From: Paenibacillus sp. W2I17
GTDB taxonomy: Bacteria; Bacillota; Bacilli; Paenibacillales; Paenibacillaceae
Direction of reading: 5' to 3'
NCBI RefSeq assembly: GCF_030815985.1
Contig: NZ_JAUSXM010000001.1
Span: 2,914,001-2,978,000, forward strand
DNA: 64,000 nucleotides
The first letter of the stretch is position 1. The number at the start of each line of letters is the position of its first letter. The notes beneath the pieces were generated by a model. It did no database searches. It was not told the DNA's origin and saw nothing but the letters and a program-made list of their open reading frames with translations. Made by a program: the position numbers and the translations under genes. This document shows, piece after piece, positions 8,507-17,312 of the stretch.

Positions 8507-9448
8507 TCAACTTGAGTATAACGAACAATACGTATGCTCGAATCGTCCAGCCTCCAAGTCAGACTTGCGAATGAAAAATTGCAGTTCCCCGCAATCCCAC
8601 CATTGGAAACCAATAGCATCATGTGTATCTATCTTCAACAGCAGCAGCGTATCGGATAGTTCCTGCCATGTCCGATCCTCATCACCGCCGTAATGCTTGG
8701 TCAGCTTCTTCTCACACTCCTGCTCATTATAATCGTACTCTTCTCCCAGTGCGATCTGTAACAAGGCACGATGCTCGGCATCCGGATGCTGCCCGTCAGG
8801 ATATCCAAACATACCACCCCAATTCAGCGTACTCGGATGATTCCAGCTCGACTCGAATTCAAGGTATCGGTCATACAGACTCACTTCCGTTTCGGCCTCA
8901 TCGGTCTCAAGCAGAGACGGCGAGAGCTCATTCAGCGCGTTGGCGTCAATATATGCATATGTAGGAAACTCAAGGTTAGGCAGCACGGTCACCGAATGTG
9001 CAACAAACGGGGCTCCATCCAGCGCGGTATCACCCTCAGGCTCTCGCCTTATCAGGTTATGAGAACTCGGCTCAAAAATCACACGATGTTCAATGGGACA
9101 AGCAGTTTCATCCGTGCCAACGAAAAAGTATAACATTCCACGTTCAGGCAAAGTCCCGCGCCCATCATTCGGCGTATACGGCGACAAATCCACCAGGTTC
9201 AACTGGGCCAGGAAAGTCATTGGGACTCCTTCTTGTGTTACAGGCCATTCCATGCGACTTGGCAAATCCGGATGTCCACCCACACGTGAGTTTCCTGTTC
9301 TGCGATATTCATCCAGTGTGGATACATCGAGGCGAATTCCCCAGCGGCTTGAAGATAACAACAGATCGGCAGCAACTCCCAAACCATATTCCTCAAGTGT
9401 TTTACGGGCTTTTCTGGTCAGACGTTCACATTGTTCTGGCTTAATCAT
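8507..9448 (-). CDS. DUF1963 (YwqG-like) protein
   Basis: 313 residues. The sequence contains the DUF1963 features RVGGHPDLPSRMEWP near residue 60 and FLAQLNL soon after, plus a C-terminal ELQFFIRKSDLEAGRF. YwqG-type proteins are cytoplasmic and of unknown function, often found near polymorphic toxins in other genomes; no toxin is visible here. The start at 9448 has GGGGAGG about 6 bases upstream; nine more residues upstream lack one. The gene stands alone between two inverted copies of repeat family A. Confidence 0.82.
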   Translation of the reverse strand: MIKPEQCERLTRKARKTLEEYGLGVAADLLLSSSRWGIRLDVSTLDEYRRTGNSRVGGHPDLPSRMEWPVTQEGVPMTFLAQLNLVDLSPYTPNDGRGTLPERGMLYFFVGTDETACPIEHRVIFEPSSHNLIRREPEGDTALDGAPFVAHSVTVLPNLEFPTYAYIDANALNELSPSLLETDEAETEVSLYDRYLEFESSWNHPSTLNWGGMFGYPDGQHPDAEHRALLQIALGEEYDYNEQECEKKLTKHYGGDEDRTWQELSDTLLLLKIDTHDAIGFQWWDCGELQFFIRKSDLEAGRFEHTYCSLYSS

Positions 9449-9539
9449 ATAGATCCTCCCCTTTTGACAATACACCTATGCTGAGACATATTCAGGTTCA
9501 CACCTGTATATTCTTCCGTCCCGACGTCTTTCCCTGCTT

Positions 9540-9737
9540 CTATATAAATTGAACTTAAGAATATTTTACACTTACCACTCCGATGACAGAACAACCTTCC
9601 GATCGCTGTTATCCCCAGAATTTTTTAGATTCACCTTTGCAAAGGTAAAAACCCGGGGATAAAGGCGAACTCTTCGATTCTACAGGTTCTTTCTGTCCTC
9701 TACGTTCTCGTGTAAATGTGTAGTCCAATTTATATAG
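9540..9737 (-). repeat. Family A palindromic repeat, copy 2 (inverted relative to copy 1)
   Basis: 198 bp bounded by CTATATAAATTGAAC (9540-9554) and GTCCAATTTATATAG (9723-9737). The conserved core is on the minus strand here. The central hairpin is ACCTTTGCAAAGGT, different from copy 1 but again a palindrome. With copy 1 it brackets the DUF1963 gene in inverted orientation. Confidence 0.85.
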
Positions 9738-9790
9738 AAAAAAGAGACTGACATCCCCTGTCAGTCTACTTCCTTAATTCTATATTCCAT

Positions 9791-11080
9791 TTAACGATTT
9801 GGATCAGAAGACTTTTCCTGGTAAGCACGCATATGCTCCTCACCGTCCAGGAATTCATGGGCCTGATGGGCTGCCATCACACCATGATAGCTGATATCCA
9901 GACCCAGATCTTCCTCTTCTTCTGTCGAACGCACAGGCACAATTTTGCCAATCAACTTTAACCCGATCCAGGTCATGGCGAATCCCCAGATGACCAAGGC
10001 TGTAAGGCCAAGTGCTTGAACACCCAGCAACCTCCAGCCGCCGCCCATGAATAATCCACCATCCGTGGCAAACAGACCTACAGCAATCGTGCCCCACATT
10101 CCGGATGCAGCATGCACCGGGAAAGCACCAACTGGATCATCAATCTGCCGACGGTCCAGCCAGTTAGTGGCAGCCATCATCAACAAGCCAGATACTGCCC
10201 CAATGAATATCGCTGCTACATCACCAACAAAAGCACAGCCTGCCGTAATACCGACCAGTCCCGCAAGCGAACCGTTAATGACCGAGGGTGCATCTGAACG
10301 ATTGAAGCGGAATAACGTATACAACAGCGTAACCGCACCACCCGAAGCCGCAGATAACATCGTGACAATCGCAATGTGACCAATTCTTACATCCGTCGCG
10401 CTGAGTGTACTACCCGCATTGAAGCCAAACCAGCCGAACCATAACAGAAATGCACCTACAGATGCCAATGGCAGATTGCTCGGGAGTGCAATGGCACTTA
10501 CGCCAAGTGGCGTGTACTTCCCTTTACGCGGACCAATGATAATCGCAGCAGCCAGTGCTGAGAATCCGCCGAGCGCATGGATGACAGCAGAACCGGCAAA
10601 GTCTTGCATCCCCAGCTGACTAAGCCAGCCGCCGCCCCATGCCCAGTGTCCACCAATTGGATAGATGATCGCCGTCATCAATATGATATACAACAGATAG
10701 GCACGGAAGTTGATGCGCTCGGCTACCGCTCCTGAAACGATGGAAATAACAGCAATGGTAAAGGCAGCCTGGAACAACCAAAATGTCTCCAGGGATACCG
10801 GTACATCCAGGTGAGACAAATCCCCATTCAGGAAAAATCCCGTTACTCCCGCAAAACCGCCAACGTCCGAACCATACATCAGTCCAAAACCGATCGCATA
10901 GAACAGTAACGTCCCAATCGTAATGTCAGCAAAAACCTTCATAATAATGTTCACACTATTTTTATAACGCACAAAGCCAGCCTCGAGCAGGGCGAATCCA
11001 CCCTCCATCAATAAAATCATCGCTGCACTCAGTACGACCCAGACCGTATCAATCCCGGTGCTTAACGTCTCCAAAGTCAT
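9791..11080 (-). CDS. amtB: Ammonium transporter
   Basis: 429 residues with about eleven membrane helices. Family features include the opening MEGGFALLEAGFVR, GGHWAWGGGWL, the pore region ALGGFSALAAA, and HAASGMWGTIAVGLF. The cytoplasmic C-terminus has EEDLGLDISYHGVMA, the segment that usually contacts the PII protein GlnK. No glnK is next to it. Instead the start overlaps by 4 bases (ATGA, 11077-11080) with an upstream gene for a coiled-coil protein. It imports ammonium or ammonia across the cytoplasmic membrane. Confidence 0.93.
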   Translation of the reverse strand: MTLETLSTGIDTVWVVLSAAMILLMEGGFALLEAGFVRYKNSVNIIMKVFADITIGTLLFYAIGFGLMYGSDVGGFAGVTGFFLNGDLSHLDVPVSLETFWLFQAAFTIAVISIVSGAVAERINFRAYLLYIILMTAIIYPIGGHWAWGGGWLSQLGMQDFAGSAVIHALGGFSALAAAIIIGPRKGKYTPLGVSAIALPSNLPLASVGAFLLWFGWFGFNAGSTLSATDVRIGHIAIVTMLSAASGGAVTLLYTLFRFNRSDAPSVINGSLAGLVGITAGCAFVGDVAAIFIGAVSGLLMMAATNWLDRRQIDDPVGAFPVHAASGMWGTIAVGLFATDGGLFMGGGWRLLGVQALGLTALVIWGFAMTWIGLKLIGKIVPVRSTEEEEDLGLDISYHGVMAAHQAHEFLDGEEHMRAYQEKSSDPNR

Positions 11081-11496
11081 GCTTGTACATCCTCCGTTTC
11101 ACTAAGCTGTCTGAGCTCACGGATTGTATCGGGCGCAAGCTCGATTTCGTCCCGCTCAATGCTGTCCGGATGCTTAATTCGTTCTGCGATCTGATCCAAT
11201 TCACGAATACGTCTGCGAATCTGTTCCATCTTGCGAAAACGTTCCTTTACCTGCACCATATATTCCACCGCCTGATGATGGGATGCTGGACGTCCCGCAA
11301 ACCATTTGCGTACGGGCGACAACGATTGATAAGCAACCTCTTCCGCTCGACGCTTTTGTTCGAACTGTTCGATCTTCTGCTTGAGCGTTTGGATCTCATT
11401 TTCTTTTTTGACCTTCAGCCGTTCGATAAGGTACAATAAATCGGACGATGATATTTGCAATGCTGTATGGTGATACACCTCGTCGATTACTAACAT
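11077..11496 (-). CDS. Hypothetical coiled-coil protein coupled to amtB
   Basis: 139 residues, mostly charged and helical. A coiled coil runs from about residue 25 to 55 (VKKENEIQTLKQKIEQFEQ) and another from about 83 to 110. There are no membrane segments and no family I recognise. It overlaps amtB by 4 bases, which implies coupled translation and points to a role with the transporter. A GGAG lies 12 bases before the ATG, which is somewhat far. It is not a PII protein. Confidence 0.65.
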   Translation of the reverse strand: MLVIDEVYHHTALQISSSDLLYLIERLKVKKENEIQTLKQKIEQFEQKRRAEEVAYQSLSPVRKWFAGRPASHHQAVEYMVQVKERFRKMEQIRRRIRELDQIAERIKHPDSIERDEIELAPDTIRELRQLSETEDVQA

Positions 11497-11598
11497 ATCA
11501 TGTCAGGACTCCTTACATATCAAGTTACTTGTACCGATTATAGTTTGCCGGGGTCTGCCCGTCAATCTTTTTTTGGACTTGAGATGGATTTAAATGAA

Positions 11599-11623
11599 CC
11601 GTTCATGGAGAACGGCTTTTTTT
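11599..11623 (+). terminator. Orphan terminator-like hairpin
   Basis: CCGTTC (11599-11604) pairs with GAACGG (11610-11615), followed by C and seven T residues. No plus-strand gene precedes it: the upstream region is the promoter side of the minus-strand coiled-coil/amtB pair. It could end a short leader or small RNA, or attenuate the DinB gene that starts at 11782. The region 11497-11781 otherwise shows no gene. Confidence 0.5.
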
Positions 11624-11781
11624 ATTTGGCACAGATTACATCTAACAAGGCTAATCTTGCCCAGGTTCGCATTCACTCTTTCCATTCTCAATACTTATAG
11701 AATAAGCATCCACATTTTGGGTAATGAACATACACAGACTACCCGCACCATAGAACCCGTATATAAGGAGAGGATTGCACG

Positions 11782-12273
11782 ATGTTTACTCGTAATGACG
11801 ATATACGCAACCAAATCTGGGAAGCCGTCTCGGGACTTGAAGAAGAACAATTGAACCGAAAACCTTCACCTGAACAGTGGAGTATTATGCAAGTACTACG
11901 TCATCTGAACCTGATGGAAAATGTCATTGGAAAACAAGCCCGCCTGGCTCTCGAAAAGGGACAGACGGTGTCTGTGGACAAAAAACCATATGAATTATCG
12001 TTGGACCGCAGCCGCTCCGTCGAGGCACCACCCCATCTTCAGCCTCTAGCAGCGCCTGAAGCACTTGCACACGTACGCGGTGATCTGGACGAATCTCACC
12101 AAGCGTTAAACAACTTTGCATTGGATCATGATCCCGACCTGCTGCGCAGCAAGTCCTTTCCTCATCCCGTATTTGGTGAGATGGATCTTACACAATGGAT
12201 TGACTTTACAAGTTATCATGAGGAACGTCATCTGGGACAGATCCAAGAGATCAAACAGCAGCTTGGCGTATAA
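11782..12273 (+). CDS. DinB-family protein
   Basis: 163 residues of the DinB_2 four-helix fold. WSIMQVLRHLNLME near residue 35 and YHEERHLGQIQEIKQQL at the C-terminus supply the usual metal-binding His positions. AAGGAGAGG precedes the ATG. Members are usually thiol-dependent enzymes of unknown substrate. It is a second, divergent DinB protein in the window, not a close copy of the one ending at 7685. Confidence 0.82.
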   Translation: MFTRNDDIRNQIWEAVSGLEEEQLNRKPSPEQWSIMQVLRHLNLMENVIGKQARLALEKGQTVSVDKKPYELSLDRSRSVEAPPHLQPLAAPEALAHVRGDLDESHQALNNFALDHDPDLLRSKSFPHPVFGEMDLTQWIDFTSYHEERHLGQIQEIKQQLGV

Positions 12274-12316
12274 ACACAACCTCCTCTTTCACATAGCGAA
12301 GAATATAGTTGAACGA

Positions 12317-12356
12317 CAAAAAACCTCCAATCCTATAACCTGGGTTGGAGGTTTTC
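12317..12356. terminator. Bidirectional terminator between DinB and GNAT genes
   Basis: AACCTCCAA (12322-12330) pairs with TTGGAGGTT (12345-12353); the stem is flanked by A residues on the left and T residues on the right, so it can serve both convergent genes. Confidence 0.75.
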
Positions 12357-12390
12357 AATGTTCTTATCCTACGAATAAGAACGACGACAC

Positions 12391-12894
12391 TTATATTTTT
12401 TTGCCCAAAATCGCCAGATCTCTATTCACACCATCCAACACGGCCACTTCAGGATAATAACCCCACTGTTCAAAACCATGCTTGCGCAATAACCCCAGAC
12501 TCGGTTCGTTATGCCCAAAGACAAATCCGAGAATGGTCGTAATCCCAAGTGCAGGACACGCCGCAAATACCGTTTCGAGCAAACGTCCACCCGCCCCAAT
12601 TCCCCGACATTGCTGATCCACGTATACACTGACTTCCACCGTTCCATTATAGGCAGGACGTCCATAGAATGAACTGAGACTCGCCCAAGCTACCACCTGT
12701 CCTGCCTGCTTCATCACCCAAAGCGGACGATGTTCCGGTGTATGTTCCTCGAACCAAGGCAAACGTTGCTCCACCGTCACCGGTTCCAAATCCGCTGTTG
12801 CCATACGGCCCTCAATAGTAGAATTATAAATTTCCACAATCCTCGGCAAGTCCTCCAGGCGTGCATATTCAATCTGCACATCTTCCAGTTTCAT
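12391..12894 (-). CDS. GNAT acetyltransferase, phosphinothricin-acetyltransferase-like
   Basis: 167 residues. The order of motifs fits the PAT/Bar subfamily of GNAT enzymes: IVEIYNSTI near the N-terminus, WASLSSFYGRPAYNGTVEVSVYV in the middle and the acetyl-CoA loop QCRGIGAGGRLLE. Enzymes of this group acetylate phosphinothricin, methionine sulfone or similar amines; the true substrate here is unknown. The start at 12894 has GGAGG 7 bases upstream; the longer frame to 12978 lacks a binding site. Confidence 0.83.
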   Translation of the reverse strand: MKLEDVQIEYARLEDLPRIVEIYNSTIEGRMATADLEPVTVEQRLPWFEEHTPEHRPLWVMKQAGQVVAWASLSSFYGRPAYNGTVEVSVYVDQQCRGIGAGGRLLETVFAACPALGITTILGFVFGHNEPSLGLLRKHGFEQWGYYPEVAVLDGVNRDLAILGKKI

Positions 12895-13001
12895 CGCTAT
12901 TCCTCCATCATTCCAGATCGTTCTATAACCATAGAGGATATTATAATGGAAAATAGAAGCCTTCGTCATCCCTAACATTCTGACAGAGAATTACTCAATC
13001 A

Positions 13002-14102
13002 TTACTCTGCCAGTCCCTGTATTGTGTTCCCACGCGTTAACTGCTGAGTCTGGTCTGCCCAACGAATGTTAATTGAGCGAGATGTGAACAGATCCGGGCC
13101 ATCCGATACCTGGAAATGCAGATGAGCTTCACTGGAATTCCCCGAATTACCAAGCTCACCGATAAGGTCTCCCTGCTTGAGCTTATCTCCTTTTTTGACC
13201 GCAACACTGCCTTCCTTGATGTGTCCTGTGATGCTGTATTCACTGTTGCCATGGTCGATTACCACATAGTTACCAGCCGGTTCTTCCGGATTCATGACAC
13301 CCGGTACATTGTCCGGTATATCGTTCTTGATATCGACGACAGTACCATCAGCAGCTGCATAAAGTGGTTCACCAAAAGCATAGTAGTTTTCGTTTGCCGT
13401 TGCATCACCTTGATAACTGGATTGCTCTTTGGTCCGTACGATATCCAGCGCATAGCGCTGCGTTTCGTGCTCATAATGATAGTTCGACAAGGCATCATTG
13501 CCTCCCCAGAATACATACCATTCCCCCTTCATCGGCAATTGAAATTCCGTTTTGGTGAATTTGGCATCCGTGTCCTCATGAGCTTGCAGCGGTTGGATCG
13601 AGAGACCTTCAATTTGATTTTCTTCGGAAAAATAGGCTCGAATCCCTTTGGTCCCAGTCTGATCCTTCCAGGCAACCTCGGTTAATTGATTCATTTTGGC
13701 GTCTACCACTTGCTCCCACGATTCAACACCCTCCAGAAAAGGATCAGCGGTCGTCTTGAACTGCTCAAGCGTTAACGTCCCCTTCAATTCCGGAGAGAAC
13801 TGATTATAGATTGCATCCTTTGAACCGTTCATCAACGTATCTATGAAATTGTCCGGTGTTACCACCGCGCTCACCTCTGAACTTGAGTTCTGCTCCTGAT
13901 TGGAGTTCTCGCTCGCTTCATTATTGGATGCCTGTTCGGCTGACTGCTGCTCTGCCTGGTCGGAAGTAATGGAATTGCTATTGCCGCAAGCAGACAATAT
14001 CACACAAGCTCCAAGGGTAATCGCAAGCACCTTCCAGCCCTTTCTATTCTGTAATTTTGAATGTGTATTTTGTTCTGATTTCAGATGACCTTCTCTGTTC
14101 AT
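13002..14102 (-). CDS. Lipoprotein with DUF3887 and M23-type peptidase domain
   Basis: 366 residues. A basic N-terminus, hydrophobic stretch and lipobox LSACG mark an exported lipoprotein, followed by a Ser/Gln/Asn-rich linker, a DUF3887 region and a C-terminal M23 (LytM-like) fold with GNYVVIDHG and the AHLHFQV zinc motif. The first metal motif reads QRYALD where classical LytM enzymes have HxxxD, so the first His ligand is not obvious; a related group of Bacillota proteins shares this RYAxD form. It probably cuts or binds peptidoglycan. The start at 14102 has AGAAGGG 9 bases upstream; the ATG three codons earlier abuts it. It is divergent from a two-component system. Confidence 0.82.
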   Translation of the reverse strand: MNREGHLKSEQNTHSKLQNRKGWKVLAITLGACVILSACGNSNSITSDQAEQQSAEQASNNEASENSNQEQNSSSEVSAVVTPDNFIDTLMNGSKDAIYNQFSPELKGTLTLEQFKTTADPFLEGVESWEQVVDAKMNQLTEVAWKDQTGTKGIRAYFSEENQIEGLSIQPLQAHEDTDAKFTKTEFQLPMKGEWYVFWGGNDALSNYHYEHETQRYALDIVRTKEQSSYQGDATANENYYAFGEPLYAAADGTVVDIKNDIPDNVPGVMNPEEPAGNYVVIDHGNSEYSITGHIKEGSVAVKKGDKLKQGDLIGELGNSGNSSEAHLHFQVSDGPDLFTSRSINIRWADQTQQLTRGNTIQGLAE

Positions 14103-14197
14103 TCTCAACATCCCTTCTGTTAATCGTTATACTTTCCAGTTAAGTGTACAGAATGAGTCTTATCCTTCGTCTAACCCCATCTTACATGTAGTTAAAC

Positions 14198-14224
14198 TTG
14201 CAACGCCTTTTGAGGTTGTATAAT
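14198..14224 (+). promoter_or_regulatory. Possible sigma-A-type promoter for the two-component operon
   Basis: TTGCAA (14198-14203) and TATAAT (14219-14224) are 15 bases apart, slightly short of ideal, about 100 bases before the regulator start. It lies in the 220-base region shared with the divergent lipoprotein gene. Confidence 0.4.
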
Positions 14225-14322
14225 TAAGATTCCGTTAAGATAGCTCATACGCTATACAGCCTTCTTGGATGGTATGATTAGCAATACACACAACGGAAGG
14301 ATCAGGAGGTCATTTTTAAACT

Positions 14323-15084
14323 ATGGATAACGTCTCATTACTGCTTGTGGATGATGAACAGGCGATTCTGCATATGCTCAAAACCGTTCTGCTCAAAGAG
14401 CAGTTTCTCGATATTGATACCGTTACAACAGGCGAAGCTGCCCTTGAGGCATGCAACAACAAGACCTATCATTGCATCGTGCTCGACATCATGCTTCCTG
14501 GCAAAAGCGGACTGGAAATCTGTCCTTTTCTACGGCAAGTCACCGATGCGCCTATCCTGTTTCTGACGGCCAAAACAACCGATTATGACAAATTAACCGG
14601 ATTCGCCGTTGGTGGCGACGATTATGTTGCCAAACCCTTTAATCCTCTGGAAGTCGTTGCTCGAATTAAATCATTGCTGAAGCGTTATTTACCTTCTAAA
14701 ACCGCAGCGATCTCGGACCACGTCCCATCTAACGTAAATACGTCATCTCCCAGCACATCGGAAGGCGTGTACAATTTTGGACGATTCCAGGTGCTGGAAT
14801 GGGCTGGTGAGCTTCGGGTTGAAGGAGAATCCGTATCCTGTCCGGCACTTGTGTTTCAACTACTGCTCTTTTTCTGCAAACATCCCAATCGAATCTTCAC
14901 CAAATCAGATCTATATGAGCGGGTCTGGGGCTCTGAAGCCATTAGTGATGACAATACCGTGATGGTTCATATTCACCGCATTCGGGAGCGCATTGAAGCC
15001 GATCCTTCCAATCCGGTGTTTCTCGTCAACGTCCGTGGTCTGGGTTACAAACTGATTCAGCCGGAACATGTGTCACGCCCATGA
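14323..15084 (+). CDS. Response regulator, OmpR type
   Basis: 253 residues. Receiver with LLLVDDEQA, phospho-acceptor Asp55 in CIVLDIMLPGKSG and AKPFNPLEVV; a 30-residue Ser/Thr/Pro-rich linker; then an OmpR-type winged helix ending VRGLGYKLI. An AGGAGG lies before the ATG. The stop overlaps the kinase start as ATGA, so the pair is translationally coupled. The divergent M23-type lipoprotein is a plausible target because they share an intergenic region; that is inference. Confidence 0.92.
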   Translation: MDNVSLLLVDDEQAILHMLKTVLLKEQFLDIDTVTTGEAALEACNNKTYHCIVLDIMLPGKSGLEICPFLRQVTDAPILFLTAKTTDYDKLTGFAVGGDDYVAKPFNPLEVVARIKSLLKRYLPSKTAAISDHVPSNVNTSSPSTSEGVYNFGRFQVLEWAGELRVEGESVSCPALVFQLLLFFCKHPNRIFTKSDLYERVWGSEAISDDNTVMVHIHRIRERIEADPSNPVFLVNVRGLGYKLIQPEHVSRP

Positions 15085-16841
15085 GTATTCGTCGCAGGTT
15101 AATGACCCGGTTTATCGGGATGCTTGCTGGTGCAGTCGTTCTTATCATCCTGCTTGGGTCTGTAGCCACTTACTGGGTCGTGCAAAAGGTAAATGAAGTG
15201 AATCTGGTAGATGATTTTGCTGCCAACGGTCTGGACCAATTAATTAATACAGCAGAGATCATGCCGGATGACACCATCCGATATGACCCCGAATTGCTGA
15301 AGCAAGTAGACAAAAATCAAGGCTGGCTCCAGGTTCTGGATGAACAAGGTTACGCCATTGATGAATATCACACACCTGCCGATGTTCCTATTCACTATAA
15401 ACCGGGGGAATTGATTGCATACTGGGAAAGCCAGAGGCCGTTCCCTTATCAGATTGTCATGCTGATCCGGGAGAAAAACGGGAAGGAATTCACCTTGTTA
15501 TATGGTGAGAGTAACCCGGCCAAGTCCTTAATGACTAAGATTCGTTCAGACCTTGCTTTCACCAACGGGAAGCTTGATCTTCAGCCCGACCAACAGGAGG
15601 CCCTCCGTGCCGCCAATGCTTATCTTCAAGTATTGGACGCGTCAGGAAGCGAACTCTCCTCCTATAACAAACCGGCCATGGGCGTACCTAGCGAATACAC
15701 CATTCAGGAACTCGTTCTGCAAGTTCGCTATCCGAGTCGATCAGGTATGTCTGTTGCAACGTGGTACGACGAACAGAATGAAACTACCTGGCTGATTAGC
15801 ATACCTAGTAATCCATTGGCGACCGGAAATCAAAACCCCTACAATTTTATCCTGGAACCGGCATTGGTCGTATTGATCGTGTCCATCATCATTCTGCTCA
15901 TTTTGCTTGCCTTCTGGTATGCCAACCGATTCGGTTCACCCATGCTGCATATGCTCCAATGGTTACAGCGTCTGGAACGAGGACATTACGAGGAACCCGC
16001 CGGAGCCTTTGGAGTTCCTCGCAGTCAGCGTCGTAACGGAAAGTGGAAGCGAAAATACAACGTGTATGCTGAAGTGCTTCGCTCCATGCAGGCCCTGTCT
16101 CACACTTTGAAGCAAGATGAAGAACTTCGGAAACAGACTGATTCTCTGCGGGAGGAGTGGATTGCTGGCATAACACATGACCTGAAGACACCCCTCTCCT
16201 CCATTCAGGGATATGCTCATATGCTTGAGGCGGATAAGTATAGCTGGACCGCGGAGGAAGTCAGGGAATTCGCAGGCATAATGCTCGATAAGTCCATGTA
16301 TATGGACAGGCTTGTCAACGACCTTGCCATGACCTATCGATTACGCAGTGGAGGATATCAACCTGTAGTGGAAGAGACAGACGTAAATACGTTGCTCGGT
16401 GATCTGATTCAGCGCGCAGAACGGAATCCGGCATATGGGGTAGGTCGCATCCTATTTCAACCTTCCGAAGTGCCTGTGTATGGACTTGTCCATATTCCGT
16501 CGTTTGAACGAATTGTGGATAATCTGACTGCCAATGCCCTTCTTCATAATCCGCCCGAGTCTATCTTGGTTGTCAGTGTGCATTCTGGTAAGCAGGCAGA
16601 TGAATTCAGCATTCAGTTTGCCGATAATGGAAGAGGCATGGACTCCGAGACGGTATGGAAGTTATTTGAACGATACTATCGCGGTACAGATACAGGTACA
16701 TCGGACGTTGGATCAGGGCTGGGCATGGCGGTAACCAAAGGTTTGATCGAAGCCATGAATGGTCGTATTGAGGTACAGTCCACCCCTGGTGAAGGAACGA
16801 TCATTCGCTTAATATGGGATGGGCCGTCAGAAACCAATTAA
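15081..16841 (+). CDS. Sensor histidine kinase with large extracytoplasmic domain
   Basis: 586 residues. Membrane segments about 12-34 and 258-280 enclose an external domain of about 220 residues that looks internally duplicated: WLQVLDEQGYAIDEYHTPAD (about 82-101) and YLQVLDASGSELSSYNKPAM (about 181-200) match, each followed by a similar stretch. Inside the cell come a HAMP-like region with a basic insertion, HisKA with GITHDLKTPLSS (His366), and a HATPase with TANALLHN, FADNGRGM and GSGLGMAVTKG. It is the partner of the regulator overlapping its start. The signal is unknown; the external fold suggests ligand or envelope sensing. Confidence 0.9.
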   Translation: MSIRRRLMTRFIGMLAGAVVLIILLGSVATYWVVQKVNEVNLVDDFAANGLDQLINTAEIMPDDTIRYDPELLKQVDKNQGWLQVLDEQGYAIDEYHTPADVPIHYKPGELIAYWESQRPFPYQIVMLIREKNGKEFTLLYGESNPAKSLMTKIRSDLAFTNGKLDLQPDQQEALRAANAYLQVLDASGSELSSYNKPAMGVPSEYTIQELVLQVRYPSRSGMSVATWYDEQNETTWLISIPSNPLATGNQNPYNFILEPALVVLIVSIIILLILLAFWYANRFGSPMLHMLQWLQRLERGHYEEPAGAFGVPRSQRRNGKWKRKYNVYAEVLRSMQALSHTLKQDEELRKQTDSLREEWIAGITHDLKTPLSSIQGYAHMLEADKYSWTAEEVREFAGIMLDKSMYMDRLVNDLAMTYRLRSGGYQPVVEETDVNTLLGDLIQRAERNPAYGVGRILFQPSEVPVYGLVHIPSFERIVDNLTANALLHNPPESILVVSVHSGKQADEFSIQFADNGRGMDSETVWKLFERYYRGTDTGTSDVGSGLGMAVTKGLIEAMNGRIEVQSTPGEGTIIRLIWDGPSETN

Positions 16842-16851
16842 AATATTCCGC

Positions 16852-16880
16852 TTGACCTTTCCATTTTCAGTCTATATAAT
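16852..16880 (+). promoter_or_regulatory. Sigma-A promoter for the thrS T-box transcript
   Basis: TTGACC (16852-16857) and TATAAT (16875-16880) are 17 bases apart, close to consensus, about 85 bases before the T-box leader. Confidence 0.75.
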
Positions 16881-16964
16881 CGACACTCAATAACACCTGT
16901 TCCAATATATTGATATTGAATGCAACACATTTCAGGATAACTTTAATGAGTTGATCTAACATAT

Positions 16965-17278
16965 TTGGCGATGACCAGAGACATGATTTCGTTTGCGTGC
17001 TGCCCAGAGAGAGAGGGGATTGGTGAAACCTTCTTCAGCGAACGGACCGGAATTACCCCTCTGCAGCCGTGACCTCGAACCTCAGCATTTCGAACTTCCC
17101 TCGATGTTTGGCATGCTGCCAGTAGAGTTCACCGCCTGATCCCCGATAACGGATTCCAATGAGGGTTATGATGTTTTCTGTTCCGGCGGCTGGCCGAGAG
17201 CAGGGTGCACCATAACCAAAATTAGGGTGGAACCACGAGCCAAGCGCACTCGTCCCTTTTCCGGGACGGGTGTTTTTT
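16965..17278 (+). ncRNA. T-box leader RNA (threonine specific) with terminator
   Basis: This leader senses uncharged tRNA and controls thrS. The T-box core AGGGTGGAACCACG is at 17224-17237. Upstream are the AGAGAG motif and the ATTGGTGAAACC distal loop of stem I. The candidate specifier triplet ACC at 17055-17057 in GGAATTACCCC codes for threonine, agreeing with the gene downstream. The terminator stem pairs 17247-17256 with 17263-17272 and is followed by six T residues (17273-17278); the T-box sequence can form the competing antiterminator. Confidence 0.93.
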
Positions 17279-17312
17279 GCGCTTTCATTTTAAGAAATGG
17301 AGAGTGGTTCAC

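Noticed and set aside
8998..9452. Several overlapping plus-strand frames opposite the DUF1963 gene
   Set aside because: Shadows of the real gene; mutually overlapping and low-complexity.
11500..11700. Plus-strand frame of 66 codons before the DinB gene
   Set aside because: It runs through the terminator hairpin at 11599-11623 and shows no protein-like conservation pattern.
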